A stretch of 64,000 nt of DNA from Antedon mediterranea (GCF_964355755.1 NC_092670.1:35947795-36011794), one strand, 5' to 3'; numbered from the stretch's first letter, positions 25,474-42,797 are shown. Translations and numbers: made by a program. The notes: generated by a model not told the origin, from the sequence alone.

Positions 25474-27294
25474 TCAGAATATTGCTATAATATCTTGGAC
25501 CATTTTACTGTGAACACCTTCAAAAGGTAACCCATCCACACTCAGTGATCTTTTACCCAGAATACCATCATATATTCCCATATCTAAAAGAACCTCTAGA
25601 GTCCGCTTCTCATTCTCAACCGTTGGTAGATGCATAACTATATCATGTTTTTGTCGCGGGAATCCGCTTGATCTCCTTACGTATCGATCGTGAATGGGGC
25701 ACAAATTCAACAAGGCTACAGCTGCAGAAAGACCGTATCCTCCCCAGTTTGAAACACCGGTAGCCACCAAATAATCAGTACTCGTAACACAAGCAATCTT
25801 TTCCCCGAGCGGAATGTGTTTGTGTACTTTCTCAAACACCTTGCCCATGCCGAGTTCATTTCCGCCATCGCCTACACCGGTGGTTGATACGCCCGGTATT
25901 GATTTAGCAGCTTCGAATAACAAGTCAATGTTGACTAGATGTTTGGAGATATCTCGTCCTTTCATGGTGTAGAAACCGCCATCGGCAGCTATACCTGATC
26001 GCTCTATAGCAACGAGGTGGTCAAATCTTGGGCCTTCACTGCCAGTCAGAAATTCAGAAGCTTTAGACTTATCAATATCTGATGGACAGGTTACAACCGG
26101 GATTGGTTTGGTCAAAATTCCTTTCTCTAACAAGGAGTTTACGAACGAATTCATGACTGAATCAAAAGTACCGTCATCGGCTATAAAAGAAACTTCCTTT
26201 CCTAATGACTGCAGCATTACTGCTAAAGTAACAGCCCCTGAAAGACCATCGTTTTCATAAAGACTTGGAGTATCCACCATACACGGAAACCCAGTGACGA
26301 TGGCTACTGAAGAGGCGTGTGAAAGAGATAATGCTGATTTTAGAAGATCATTTTCCACAATGAGATTGCCAATTCCACGATCACCGGGATCTGTCGCTAT
26401 TAGTTTCTCCAACTTTGAGATCGTCTTTACTGTTAAATCTGAAGCCACACTAGCAGAGTATGGGTTACTCGTTAAATCTATAACACGGCTATCATCCGGA
26501 TTTGTATCAGTACCATCATCTAGCGGAGTATCGCACAAATACATAGAACCTGGATTATGTGTAAACGCCATGTCAGGTTTCAATGCCTTGACGGCCTCTA
26601 GGCCTGTTACACCGCAAGCCCAAAACACCGGCACATCATTCTCTTTGAACGGCAATACAGCTCCGAAATCCGGCTTTGATATATCATTAATGCCAATAAG
26701 AGCGGGATTTCCAATGTGTATTGGAGCCCCGTGAGCTTTTTCAAGCGGACTGGTGATCCTGAATGCTGTTTCTACCAAGTTTTTAGGTATTGGACGAAGA
26801 GAAACGACTAAATTACACGCAAAAGGCCCAACTGGATAACACGGTATATTGGTGACGTACATACTGACGTTCGTGTTTTGTTCCACGTTTCTGAGTGGCA
26901 CTCCAGCATCAAGAAGGCGTTGATCAAACGTGAAGCTACATCCCAGATACGACGTACAGAAATCACTAAATGCATACTTCATCAAATCACCAACTACGTC
27001 TACCTTTTTCCCATTCTCCCACACGCAGTACGCAGGAATATCAGTTCTAATGTTAGAGTCTGATTTAGAAAGAGCAGGCGCATCACACTGCCCAGGTTTC
27101 GATTGAAATAGCAACGGAAAAGCACCTGTGTTTGCCTGGCAAAACTTTTCGAAATCAACCGCGTATTTGCTAGGTAGAATCGTCAGATTGGCTTGGTAGT
27201 AGCCTTGGCATACACCAGACGTCTGGAGTTTAAAATGGTTTCCTGTTCTGATTGCTAGCCTTGCTACTCCAGGTAAAGTATTTGCAGATATCAT
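25474..27294 (-). CDS. DGLUCY: D-glutamate cyclase, mitochondrial (intronless frame)
   Basis: A single open frame of 606 codons, close to the roughly 600-residue length of vertebrate DGLUCY. The family enzyme converts D-glutamate to 5-oxo-D-proline in mitochondria. The N-terminal half matches the DUF1445 hydro-lyase-like domain (HIGNPALIGI, FWACGVTGLEAV, THNPGSMYLCD). The C-terminal half matches the DUF4392 cyclase domain (GFPCMVDTPSLYENDG, GVGDGGNELGMGKV). The ATG at 27294 has an in-frame TAA shortly upstream. All other multi-domain genes in the window have many introns, so an uninterrupted frame is odd and may mean intron loss or a retrocopy. It starts 113 bp after the INO80C stop, on the same strand. 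Confidence 0.92.
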   Translation of the reverse strand: MISANTLPGVARLAIRTGNHFKLQTSGVCQGYYQANLTILPSKYAVDFEKFCQANTGAFPLLFQSKPGQCDAPALSKSDSNIRTDIPAYCVWENGKKVDVVGDLMKYAFSDFCTSYLGCSFTFDQRLLDAGVPLRNVEQNTNVSMYVTNIPCYPVGPFACNLVVSLRPIPKNLVETAFRITSPLEKAHGAPIHIGNPALIGINDISKPDFGAVLPFKENDVPVFWACGVTGLEAVKALKPDMAFTHNPGSMYLCDTPLDDGTDTNPDDSRVIDLTSNPYSASVASDLTVKTISKLEKLIATDPGDRGIGNLIVENDLLKSALSLSHASSVAIVTGFPCMVDTPSLYENDGLSGAVTLAVMLQSLGKEVSFIADDGTFDSVMNSFVNSLLEKGILTKPIPVVTCPSDIDKSKASEFLTGSEGPRFDHLVAIERSGIAADGGFYTMKGRDISKHLVNIDLLFEAAKSIPGVSTTGVGDGGNELGMGKVFEKVHKHIPLGEKIACVTSTDYLVATGVSNWGGYGLSAAVALLNLCPIHDRYVRRSSGFPRQKHDIVMHLPTVENEKRTLEVLLDMGIYDGILGKRSLSVDGLPFEGVHSKMVQDIIAIF

Positions 27295-27344
27295 ATTAAT
27301 TTATATTCTATTAATACTTGTTTTAAATTCGAAGGAAATAAACT

Positions 27345-27350
27345 TTTATT
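27345..27350 (-). terminator. Poly(A) signal AATAAA of INO80C
   Basis: AATAAA on the minus strand, 58 nt after the INO80C stop and only 50 nt before the DGLUCY start codon. It implies cleavage almost inside the DGLUCY leader. Confidence 0.6.
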
Positions 27351-27407
27351 AATCTTAAAGTTTTATGTTTATATGTTAACATAGATTTCGTCTCTTACAG
27401 AGTTTTA

Positions 27408-30400
27408 TCAGGCAACAACGACGTTTGCTTTTCGGAGACTTAGCAAACCGTTTACGATGTCACTTGGAAGCAAGTGTATTCTTGAATATTCGTCAGTGTT
27501 GCTGTACCTTAGCTTTGTTTGTGGATCAGTATATTTTGCCTGAAATGTAAGATAAAAAAGATTACAATAATACACAAAATACAAAAAAAAACACGAATTA
27601 TAAAATACATGAGAATATGTCTCGATTAATTATTAGATTTATTGTCGATTTTTGTGTTTAAAATGATTTGCTTTTGCTAAAATATGTATGGTTTCCACAG
27701 TCACAAAGCAAGGACGTGACCTAAGGGCGTGGTGCAGAGCAAGAACGTGACCTAAGGGCGTGGTGCAGAGCAAGGACGTGACCTAAGGGTGTGGTGCAGA
27801 GCAAGGACGTAACGCAACGGAAATTATTGGACCAATCACAAGCGATAGGTTATTTGGAAATTGGACAGTGGCCAAAGTCAAATGTTCCAACAGAAAAACC
27901 TATTCTGGTGGGAAGCAACCTTAAGCAAGCATCCAGGAATGGAGTACGTTAAAATACAGAATCTATGTTAAGAGTACAAAATGCAAATTAAAGCCATTGC
28001 GTAACATTGTATTGTACATACATTTATAAAACTGTGTTATTCTATAGACCTCAATAGTACAGTTAGGATTACCGTTTTCGTGTAATCTTGGGAAAGTCGC
28101 TCATAAAGCTAGTTATGTAGTTTATTTATATTTTATTTTATCATATAATTATGAAACATGACATGTGCTGCTAGCTATAGTTTCTATATTTGATCAGAGG
28201 TTTACGTAAATAAGGACAGCCTCAGATACAAGTCGTAGATTGTGCCAAATTACGCGAGTACAATAAGCCTCATACTAAGCAATTAAAGTTCAATAAATCA
28301 CATAGACAACTTACTGTTAACCCTGACAGGTCTGAATATTTCTTCGCAGGTTTAAAACTTGGTGGGGCATCAATACTACCGTCTAATATTAATAAAACAA
28401 TTTTTAATGAAATATATTTAGCAGTATAAAAAGACATTTAAAGATTTGATTGATTTGATGAGTATGATTAAACTAAAAGCGAAAAACATGTGTAAAGCTC
28501 TGTCTACACTATTAAACTAGTTTGACAAAAAAAAGTGTGATATGCCCAAATAACGTAGTGATATGATATCATCACAATATCCATAATAACAACTTTATTT
28601 AAAAACGGATGCAACACTTGAATCACCATATTGGTGTTTTTCACAAGGCCGTTACTTACTACAAAACTATTTATACTATTACACAAGTTATCAATTACAG
28701 TACAAAAACAACAACAACAACAACAACAACAAAAAAAAAAGATTTCATGAAAAAATATAGAGTTTCAAGTATATTTTATCTTTGGTCATTTATCATTTTT
28801 TTAAATATATGTATATTAGGAGCTGTAATTGCATTTGAGTTTATAGCATTTAAACTATTCCATAGCTTTGCGCCAGAATACGAGAAACTTTTCTTTTTAT
28901 ACTCAGTGTTTGCCTTATGTAAACTTAGAATATCTTTTGATCTAGTATTATATGTTTGTTTGCGTTCATAGAATCTGTTTCTTAAGTAGGATGGTGTCAA
29001 GTTATTCATTATTTTATACATTGTGACTGCTTCGTTGTAATATTGTTTTTCTTCTAAATTAGGCCAATTTAAATCTTTGAGCGCCTGTGAGCTAGAGTCA
29101 TACCTAGATGTATGTGTAATTATTTTAGCCGCTCTATTTTGGAGTACTTGGAGTTTATATTTGAGGGTTTGGTTACAACGACCCCATACTACATTGCAGT
29201 AGTCAAAATGGTGGGCTATGATAGATTTGTACATTAATGATTGAATATTTTGAGGGAAAATATTGCTGCATTTTTTTAGATAGTACAGACCTGATATTAC
29301 TTTATTTTTCACCTGATCTATTTGTTTATGCCATTTTAAATTTTCATCGATAATAACACCTAATGTTTACAGTTATTTACCTTTTCAAGTTTTGTACCGT
29401 CTATATTAATATTAATATCCATGTTAATCAATTTATTTAATTTTTGATGTGTTCCTAAAATCATATATTCAGTCTTTTTAATGTTTAGACTTAATTTGTT
29501 ACTTGCTAACCATAGTTGTACATGTTTTAGATCAGTATTTACTTTGCTTATTATATCGTGTATGTCTTTAGATGCATAATATAACGCAGTGTCATCTGCG
29601 TACATGCTTACATTTACATGAGAAACTGAGTTAGGTAGATCATTAATATACATGATAAATAGAAGGGGCCCTAATATTGATCCCTGAGGGATTCCACAAA
29701 CACTATTAGACTTTACCGAATCAACATTGTTAATATTAGTAATATGTGTACGATTTGTTAAATAATTTTCAAACCATTTGATAACATGATTAGCAAAATT
29801 AAAATTGTGTAGTTTTTTTATTAGTATCTGGTGATTAACAGTGTCGAAAGCTTTTTTGACATCCACATAACACATTTTTTTGTCACATAATGTTTGAGTG
29901 TAAACAGAGCTTAAGTCCTCAATAAGGATCTTACATGCAATCTGGTTTTGGTTTCCAGGAGCTCTTTCAGCTGATACTATCTGCCTTAGGCTCTTCCAAC
30001 CTTTGTTCTTCCTCCTTCCAACAGTTTTATCAAACTAAGAAGAAATCAAATTTGAATACTTTGTTTAAATAGCATTTTAATACCAAACTCATGTGTTTTG
30101 GAAAATAATTAGTTTACACTATATTCAAAATAATATATTATGATATAATATAAATTTACACTTCTTGGTCATTCTAATAACTTTTCTCTCTCTCTTGTGC
30201 CATCATAATCTTTAAAACTGCATGATACAAAATGTGTGATAGTTGCAACATGCTGGATAAAGCTCTATCTATACTATCAAATTTAATGTGACAAACAAAT
30301 ATGATGTGCCCATATATGGATATGATGATGTCATATCACCACCATTTTTAAACATATCACTACCATATCTGGGCACTTTTTTTTTGTCAAATTGGTTTGA

Positions 30401-31280
30401 AATGTACAGAGCTTTACACATATTAGTGTTTTGTGTATAAACAACTTTTTTTTAAGGAAGAAAGGGCAACAATACCTACCAAGTACTGTGGATTTTTAAA
30501 TGGGAGCTTTGGATTGACTGATACTTTTGGAAGGCTTGCCGGTGCTTCAATTTTCTGAGCGCTGCTTGATTTTGTTTCGGTAATCACTGGTTCTTCTGTT
30601 GGTTGAACCTTTGGAGAGGTTTTGGTCACTTCAGCGACAGTTCGTAATGGTGCTTGTTTTGTAGAAACACTTGTAACTGTGTTTGTACTTTTAGTTGGTG
30701 TAGTAGAGGTCTTTGAATAAAAATGTGTGATGAATTATTTAATTATCACGCATCCTTCCTAATCTACTATCATAACCTGCTGTGTACTAGATAATAGGGT
30801 CTATCTAAATTGTAATTCCATGTAAGTACTGTTGTAAATGTAATGTAAGCCTAGCTAGACTTCTCTCTCCTCCGATCCTAGTTAAGTTGTAGTATACTAA
30901 AGTAGTAGGAGTGGGAATAGTCCTAGTCTAGTTTGACTCTCCTACCTAGGTCTATTAGTAGTACTTATAATGTACGAGCTAGGAGTAGGAGGCCCTAGGC
31001 CTGTTCCTTTGCATTTTGAAAGGAGGGAAGAAATTCTCTTTTTACGACACTTCTGTCCTTCGAGTCAAAATCGGGTCCACTTCGTCTAGGCCTAGCCTAG
31101 CTTTGGGATAAAACAATAAACTGTATCGATTAAATTTATGATACCATGTTCTGGTTCACTTACCGATGTACCTCGTCGACGTTTGGATGGAGAAGGACTT
31201 GGAATTACTTTAGATTCTTGTGTATTTTGCTGAATATTTCTGCGCGACCTTGTATTCGGTCTTGTTGAGGGCGCAGACAT
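27408..31280 (-). CDS. INO80C: INO80 chromatin-remodelling complex subunit C (five exons)
   Basis: Exons: 31280-31164, 30710-30480, 30034-29935, 28382-28315, 27539-27408; 648 nt, 215 residues. INO80C (yeast Ies6) is a nuclear subunit of the INO80 nucleosome remodeller. The N-terminus is low-complexity and basic (RPNTRSRRN, PSPSKRRRG), then a Ser/Thr/Lys-rich linker leads to PFKNPQYL. Exon 3 reads RRKNKGWKSLRQIVSAERA and exon 4 SIDAPPSFKPAKKYSDLSG. Exon 5 reads AKYTDPQTKLRYSN..RIHLLPSDIVNGLLSLRKA. Exons 3-5 form the YL1 C-terminal domain typical of the family. All five junctions are phase-compatible. Intron 3 contains a MITE split by a LINE. AATAAA on the minus strand at 27350-27345 is a good poly(A) signal. 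Confidence 0.93.
27707..27815. repeat. 31-bp tandem repeat, about 3.5 units, in INO80C intron 4
   Basis: The unit is GCAAGGACGTGACCTAAGGG followed by CGTGGTGCAGA. Three near-perfect units are followed by a partial one ending at AACGCAACGG. Confidence 0.9.
28585..29870 (-). mobile_element. 5'-truncated non-LTR retrotransposon (reverse transcriptase part)
   Basis: Minus-strand frames 29875-29360 and about 29345-28776 together encode the second half of a LINE reverse transcriptase. Visible are DVKKAFDTVNHQ, GIPQGSILGPLLF, the catalytic YADD box (SMYADDTALYY) and the thumb region LSLNIKKTEYM. A C-terminal tail follows with YCNVVWGRC and YNTRSKD. The finger region and endonuclease are missing, consistent with 5' truncation. 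The two frames are offset by one missing base near 29355, between CKH and LGVIIDENLKW. The 3' end carries a (GTT)n stretch and AATAAAGTTGTTATT, which resembles CR1/L2/Jockey-type tails. Non-functional. Confidence 0.9.
28706..28741. repeat. (CAA)n microsatellite followed by poly(A)
   Basis: Simple-sequence run within the 3' untranslated part of the LINE fragment. Confidence 0.9.
30259..30415. mobile_element. MITE copy 2, INO80C intron 2
   Basis: Starts AAAGCTCTATCTATACTATC and ends with TTTGAAATGTACAGAGCTTT. The interior shows the family words ATGTGCCCATATATGG and TATCACTACCATATCTGGGC. Diverged. Confidence 0.75.
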
Positions 31281-31554
31281 ATTTGTTTTGAAAAAGACCT
31301 TTTTATAATTGCCAGATTTATACTTAAAATAATTATTAATTAAATGGCATTATTTTTACAACATTCATTTACTTTACTAAATTGGTAGCAGTATAATATT
31401 ATCAATATATCACGAGACAATGTAAAACTTCTTTATAAAGCAACATTTGTTATTATAATTTTCAAATCATTCAATAAAGAGTTAAATAATTCGGATATCC
31501 TGTCAACATCCTTTGATGATGGATTGATTGGTGAAAGCTGGAGTTCTGGCCTCA
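31281..31554. promoter_or_regulatory. Bidirectional promoter between INO80C and C2orf69
   Basis: 274 bp separate the two start codons, which point away from each other. The region is AT-rich with no clear TATA box or CpG island visible. A shared promoter is inferred from the spacing only. Confidence 0.5.
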
Positions 31555-32960
31555 ATGGGTGTAGGTTTTAGCCTATTTTATGCCAGTAATATGGCTTCTA
31601 ATGATGAACAACCTGAATGCAGAAGGATTGAACTTATTGAAGGTTTACATGGTCGCAAAAATACATTGATATCGCCTGTTCAAATGATGAATGATGCAAA
31701 TTCTACCAGCTTTACAAAACAAGATAGGGAAAGCCATGTTGTGTATTTCCCAGGAGATGTCCAGGTACGTGAAAACACGTAAGGCCCCTGGGAGACATTG
31801 AGGTTGCATGAAGAAATTCTCAATCATGTGTTTGAGTAATTTTATTTAATTAATTTTTTTTTGCAAAGTAAATCTAGGAATGGAGAGTGCAGTTATTTTG
31901 TAGTAGTACTAGTAGTAATACTAATAGTAGTGTCTTTGTTACTCTATTCATTCAATCAACCTCAATTCACTTTATCACCTGAGAGTGTGTGTGGGTATCA
32001 GGGTACTTGACATTTATATTATATATAAACTGTATAATCGTCCACGTTTTATTGTGCTAGTCTTAAATTTATGTTTTTTCTATGTTTATTACATTAATAG
32101 TATTTACTAAATTGGAAATGTATTTGATTCAAATATTTAAAAAAAAACGAATTATTATCCAAAATTGTATTCTTTTTTTTATACAGACCTTTACGAAAGA
32201 AATGTCTCTGCGTAGAGTTGGTAAAAAGTGGATGAATTGGAGCTTTGAAAAGACCGCCAGAATTCTTCAACAACGCTTTCCTACTTCATGGATCTGGGTC
32301 GTCCGTCCGCACCGTGTCCACGAGTTCGTTTTCAGTTGTTTTGAAAATTTTGTCGATTGTAACATTATTGGTTCCCCGATTGAATTTGAATACAGAAATG
32401 CCACTGAACATCTTCAGCTGTTATTACAGAATGCTTGTAAAAGTCTGGAGAATATTATAAATGAACGAAGTGAAGAGGAAAACAATGAAGGTGAAACCTG
32501 TGTGCTGGATGGTAATGAAAGACTAGCAAACGAAAATCAAAAGCATATATCAGTAGATCCAACTTTACCAGTAAAACTTGTAGGTTTTAGTAAAGGCTGT
32601 GTGGTTTTAAATCAAATTGTGTTTGAGTTGAAACAATCGCTAGAATCAACCACAGAACTAAAGAACTTTGTCAAGCGAATCTCTGCAATTTATTGGCTCG
32701 ATGGCGGACATTCGGGAGAAGAGAATACTTGGGTGACGGATCGGGAAACGCTAGAAGTATTAGCAAATACGGGTATCAAAATCCACGCCCATGTCACGCC
32801 ATATCAGGTTGATGATGTGGCTCGGCCATGGATCGCGGAAGAACACAGAGAATTTGTAGCAGTTTTGAAGGAGTTAAAAGCTGACATTACGGATAAGATT
32901 CACTTTGAAGCAATAGAAAGGTCGCTTAAAATTCATTTTGAACTTTTAGGACATTTTTGA
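31555..32960 (+). CDS. C2orf69: C2orf69 homologue (UPF0565), mitochondrial alpha/beta-hydrolase-like protein
   Basis: Exons: 31555-31764 and 32187-32960, both in phase 0; 327 residues. The frame extends upstream to a TTG at 31528, preceded by TGA, so ATG 31555 (MGVGFSLFYASNM) is the first usable start. The end of exon 1, SHVVYFPGDVQ, matches the vertebrate family. Exon 2 contains VGFSKGCVVLNQIVFELK with a GxSxG nucleophile elbow near residue 204, then YWLDGGHSGEENTWVT and HVTPYQVDD. C2orf69 is a mitochondrial protein whose loss causes severe disease in humans; its reaction is not known to me. The N-terminal hydrophobic stretch could be a targeting signal. Poly(A) signal AATAAA at 33291-33296. 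Confidence 0.93.
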
Positions 32961-32975
32961 TATCCTGTGGACATG

Positions 32976-33135
32976 AAAGCTCTGTCGACACTGTAAAACT
33001 AGTTTGGCAAAAAGGTGCGATATGCCCAAATATTGTAGTGATCATCATCATATGTCCATATGGGGACATCATATGTCCATATGGGCACATCACATTTGTT
33101 TTGTCACATAAAGTTTGATAGTGTGGAAAGAGCTT
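32976..33135. mobile_element. MITE copy 3, 3' flank of C2orf69
   Basis: Starts AAAGCTCTGTCGACACTGTA and ends AGTTTGATAGTGTGGAAAGAGCTT. The centre has a doubled ATCATATGTCCATATGGG. It begins 15 bp after the C2orf69 stop, so it would form part of the 3' untranslated region. Confidence 0.85.
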
Positions 33136-33290
33136 AAGAAGGCATAGTATGATTGAATGCAAATGATTGTGCAATATATAAAGTATTGGGAAGTCAGTAT
33201 GATAATTCACTGATTTGACCACTCAATGCAGCTTAAAAATGTTTTGTTTTTAACTAGTTATAATATTATGAACAACTTCACTTCAATTTC

Positions 33291-33296
33291 AATAAA
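33291..33296 (+). terminator. Poly(A) signal AATAAA of C2orf69
   Basis: Canonical hexamer about 330 bp after the stop codon, downstream of the MITE. Confidence 0.5.
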
Positions 33297-33589
33297 AAGG
33301 CTTTGTGTGTGATTAGTACGTATTATCAATTGTAAAATTATTACATACATATCTTTATGGGATATTTTATGAAATATCGATAATGAATTTAATTCTTTAT
33401 TTTTACAGTACTGTTTACATATAATAATAAACAGTAGTACTCTACTACTTTATAACACTCTTATCTTGAGTTTTTTTAATCTTCTAACATAATTTTGACA
33501 AATCTGAAGTAAGGTATATTTAATTTTATAATGAGAACAAGATTAATGTGATCTTATTTTTCCTCCATCGTTTAATACAGTTAAAAACT

Positions 33590-33720
33590 TTTGTTCTGGC
33601 AATCTTTTATGATGAATATGGGCGTGGTCTTGTGTTACCGCCACGTGTTGTCTGTTTATGATTTTACGGTTGATTAAGCAATATGTGATTGCACAGTATT
33701 GTACTGTACTTTTTTGCAGT
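33590..33720 (+). promoter_or_regulatory. Conserved upstream block of RECQL copy 1 (promoter candidate)
   Basis: This block (GGGCGTGGTCTT, CACGTG at 33642-33647, CGGTTGATTAAGCAATATGT) is well conserved at 42180-42290 before RECQL copy 2, although much of the sequence between it and the genes has diverged. The E-box and GC-rich box would suit a promoter; inference. Confidence 0.45.
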
Positions 33721-34972
33721 GTTGGATTTTCCCCGTGCAAGCAAAGAAGGCGGCCCAGGTAATGTTTGAATTGTTACAATTTACCTTTAAAAATCATTGT
33801 CTAAACTTTTGTAAACTATAAGCGTAATAATATAGACATATCCATGCCTGGATTAAGTATATTAGTGGAGGATTTTCGGTCATAAAACTACTAGTACTAC
33901 TAAAGTATCTACCAACCAGGGCCTCTATTATAATAATTTAGAGTCTGCTAGACGTCTAGGCCTACTAGATGCTTAGCTAGATAGAGAGATGTTACTACTT
34001 ACTTGCTAGTTACTATAGCTAGGCCTAGTACTACCTACACTACAGATGAGAGAAACCTGTTATTAATAATGTCTTGGCATTGTGATGTGTATTGTATACG
34101 ATGATATGCTACTACCTAGTGGTACACATAATACAATTAGTTACAGTAGCATAAAATATAGTCCTACTACTAGATAAACCATACCATAGAGTAAATAAAC
34201 TTATATTTAAGTTAATATTAATAATAATAATTAGTACTAATAATTTCATTTCCAGACAGGGTTGTGTCATGCTGTTGGGTTAGGTGTACATGACAGTGGA
34301 TTGTAATGATTCCAGCAGCTGCAAGAGTAATCAGAGTGCATTGCCTTCAGTGTCAGTTTTTATTGCTCAAGTATTACAAAGGTTCATTAAAATAATATAA
34401 AAGTTTGATTTTAATTCGGCATCCCGAAGCCGTAAATATACACTTGAATTTTGTGTAAGACTTGTTGACCAAATAAATAGAAAATGTTATAGCAGGGAAG
34501 AGTAAAGTAAGACGGAAGAGGGGGAAGATTGTAATTTCACTCTTCCCTGGTGTTACTGTATATACATAATAACAGTATGAACATCTTTCAAATTTCACTA
34601 ACCACCTCAAATAACCAGCAGAGATCGTTATATTTTATTTTATATTTTATATAATTATATTTTAAAAGCATCTTTGACTCGTCTCTCTAACCTCTCGCTA
34701 CGTCCTTGATGAACCAAACCCACCTTATTGTAATAGGTATAAGACTAATAGTGGTGCTGGTGATATTATATAATTCTTGGTGAAAGCCATTCTTTTTCAA
34801 ATGGTTTACAATCTGGGAACTTTCATTGCCAAAAAGGTGTGCAAAAAATTATGTTGTACAATGTATGTTGTAAAAAAATGGAATAATAGACTGTCACTTC
34901 AGTCAGTTTGAGCACAAATTTCAAACTGTACTGTGTATTATAATATGATTTATTAACATTTTAAATTTACAG

Positions 34973-35144
34973 GAGGACGTGGAAAACTTGTTAAATGTTA
35001 CATTGAACGAATTAAAATCAACTTTACTAAGGAAAAAGGAATTTGTCCAAATTGCAACACACAGTTTGGTAGAAAAACAGAGATCAAGCGAAAAGAAGTG
35101 ATAAAAATCATTCAGGGAAAAGTCTTCACAAAAAACTAACAAAC
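34973..35144 (+). other. 5' leader exon of RECQL copy 1
   Basis: Begins after TTTACAG and runs to the ATG at 35145. It is conserved in copy 2 (about 42986-43131). It holds an open frame ending in TAA just upstream of the ATG, with a CPNCN motif reminiscent of half a zinc-binding domain. An untranslated leader is the simplest reading. Confidence 0.5.
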
Positions 35145-41289
<6,145 letters not shown>

Positions 41290-41549
41290 ACACAAGAAAT
41301 TTGATCATGAGAGATGGCATGTATGTTGCGGACATCAAGCTGGATTTGAACGAAGAACCTTTAAGATTGGTAGCCACGAATTTTAACCACAAATCTACAA
41401 TAGACAAAGTACAGTAGAAAGGGACATCTCCAAGATCCAACATTCAATGTGTTTCCTTGCCAGGGTTAGGCATGTTAAGTCTTTTGTTTTAACAGTATGT
41501 GTCCTCTCAATAAGGGTGTCCCTTAAACAGGGGTGTACAAATGAGAGGG

Positions 41550-42125
41550 GGTTCAACAGTAATTCAGTGGTGTAAAATATTATTAACAATTTTCAAATAC
41601 TTCATCAATATATTATTATTAATATCAAGATCAAAATCTTACAGTACAGTAAAAGAATTCTCTTTATCACTCCTTGTGTTTAAATTAAAGCAGGGAGGCA
41701 TAACAATTAATAGTAATTATTTTTTATTCCTCCCTGAGTGATTATAAAGTACACTCGATTCAGTAACCATTTCAATGTTTTTGAATAATAATGCTTTTCT
41801 TTATCTCTTACTTGGTAAGGCTGAAAATAATAATACATTAATTTAACAAAAAAATGTTGTGTACTGTGTAATTATTCTGTATTCTGTAACTACTGTCACA
41901 TACTTCAGCAACCACTAAAGACAATTCTTATGAGGTTTTTTTTATTTTTAAAGATTAGAGATGAGTTTCAGGGGTCGGTGTCACATTCAAATGAAGGTGG
42001 GAAGAAGAAGTATTAAAAAGGGTGCACACTACTGGTTGTCTACGAAAATTGCACACGTACAGCAGGAATTGAGCTCAAAATTAAATACATTGACATTCAC
42101 ACACAATTTCTTTTTTCTGCCTTCT
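41550..42125 (-). pseudogene. MRNIP 3'-end fragment left by tandem duplication
   Basis: Compared with intact MRNIP exon 3 and intron 2, this stretch repeats the last codons region (TTCAAATACTTCATCAAT), TCTCTTTATCACTCCTTGTG and GATTCAGTAACCAT. It then repeats the exon 3 start (ATCTCTTACTTGGTAAGGCT) and intronic TTTCAGGGGTCGGTGTCA. The central part of exon 3 is deleted and the upstream exons are absent. It lies convergently behind RECQL copy 1, as the full gene does behind copy 2. Confidence 0.85.
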
Positions 42126-42179
42126 TATAATATCATATACATGGTTTAATCATGGATGACCCTCTAGTTATAAACTTTT

Positions 42180-42290
42180 TCGGGCAATCTTTTTTAATGG
42201 CTTATGGGCGTGGTCTTATGTTTACCACGTGTGTTGTTTGTTTATGATTTCACGGTTGATTAAGCAATATGTGACTGCGCTCGGTAACTT
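42180..42290 (+). promoter_or_regulatory. Conserved upstream block of RECQL copy 2 (promoter candidate)
   Basis: Counterpart of 33590-33720: GGGCGTGGTCTT, CACGTG at 42226-42231 and CGGTTGATTAAGCAATATGT. Conservation in both copies supports function. Confidence 0.45.
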
Positions 42291-42797
42291 TTTCGGGGTC
42301 TGATTTTTCTTGTAACAATTAAGGCCTAACATTATGTTTTATTGTTACATAAATTTACCTTTAATAAACAAATCATTGTCTAAAATAGTGTAAGCTAAAG
42401 AAAGATCTATCCATACCTGGTCCTGGATTAAGTATTAGGGAAGGATTTCCGATTAGTAAACCGAGCTAACCTAGGCTACTATATTAATTCTAGAGATAGA
42501 CTAACTAAGGCTACTATTATCTACCTATCCTGACTGACTGGCTGGTAGAGGCCGTGGTAACAAGCCAGGCAGGCCTTGTTGGTCGCTCTCGAACTAGTGG
42601 GTGGATGGTTGGTTCGAGCCTAGCAATTATAGATATACTTAAGTCGCATTCCCCATAGGCCTACAGCTGAATCAGATTGGAGAAACTAGTTTAATTAATT
42701 ATTATTAATTATTAAATTATGTCTTACTCTTGGTTGGCTACATATGCATATGCTATTACTGTCCAAACTACAATACTATAATTTAAGTTAGCATACA

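Larger units (their letters stand above)
28494..29913. mobile_element. MITE copy 1, interrupted by a LINE, in INO80C intron 3
   Basis: The left part, 28494-28584, starts AAAGCTCTGTCTACACTATT and matches the MITE family up to about ATATCCATA. The right part, about 29871-29913, reads CACATTTTTTTGTCACATAA and ends GAGCTTAAG. The two halves are continuous with the consensus once the LINE is removed, so the LINE inserted into an older MITE. Confidence 0.8.

Noticed and set aside
26294-26734. 146-codon plus-strand frame
   Set aside because: Lies antisense inside the D-glutamate cyclase coding sequence.
28609-28971. 120-codon hydrophobic plus-strand frame
   Set aside because: Overlaps the 3' part of the LINE on the other strand and includes (CAA)n and poly(A) sequence.
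34260-34350. Possible extra coding exon with cysteines upstream of RECQL
   Set aside because: Similar nucleotides precede copy 2, but no consistent frame is kept, and the true N-terminal exon starts at 35145/43132.
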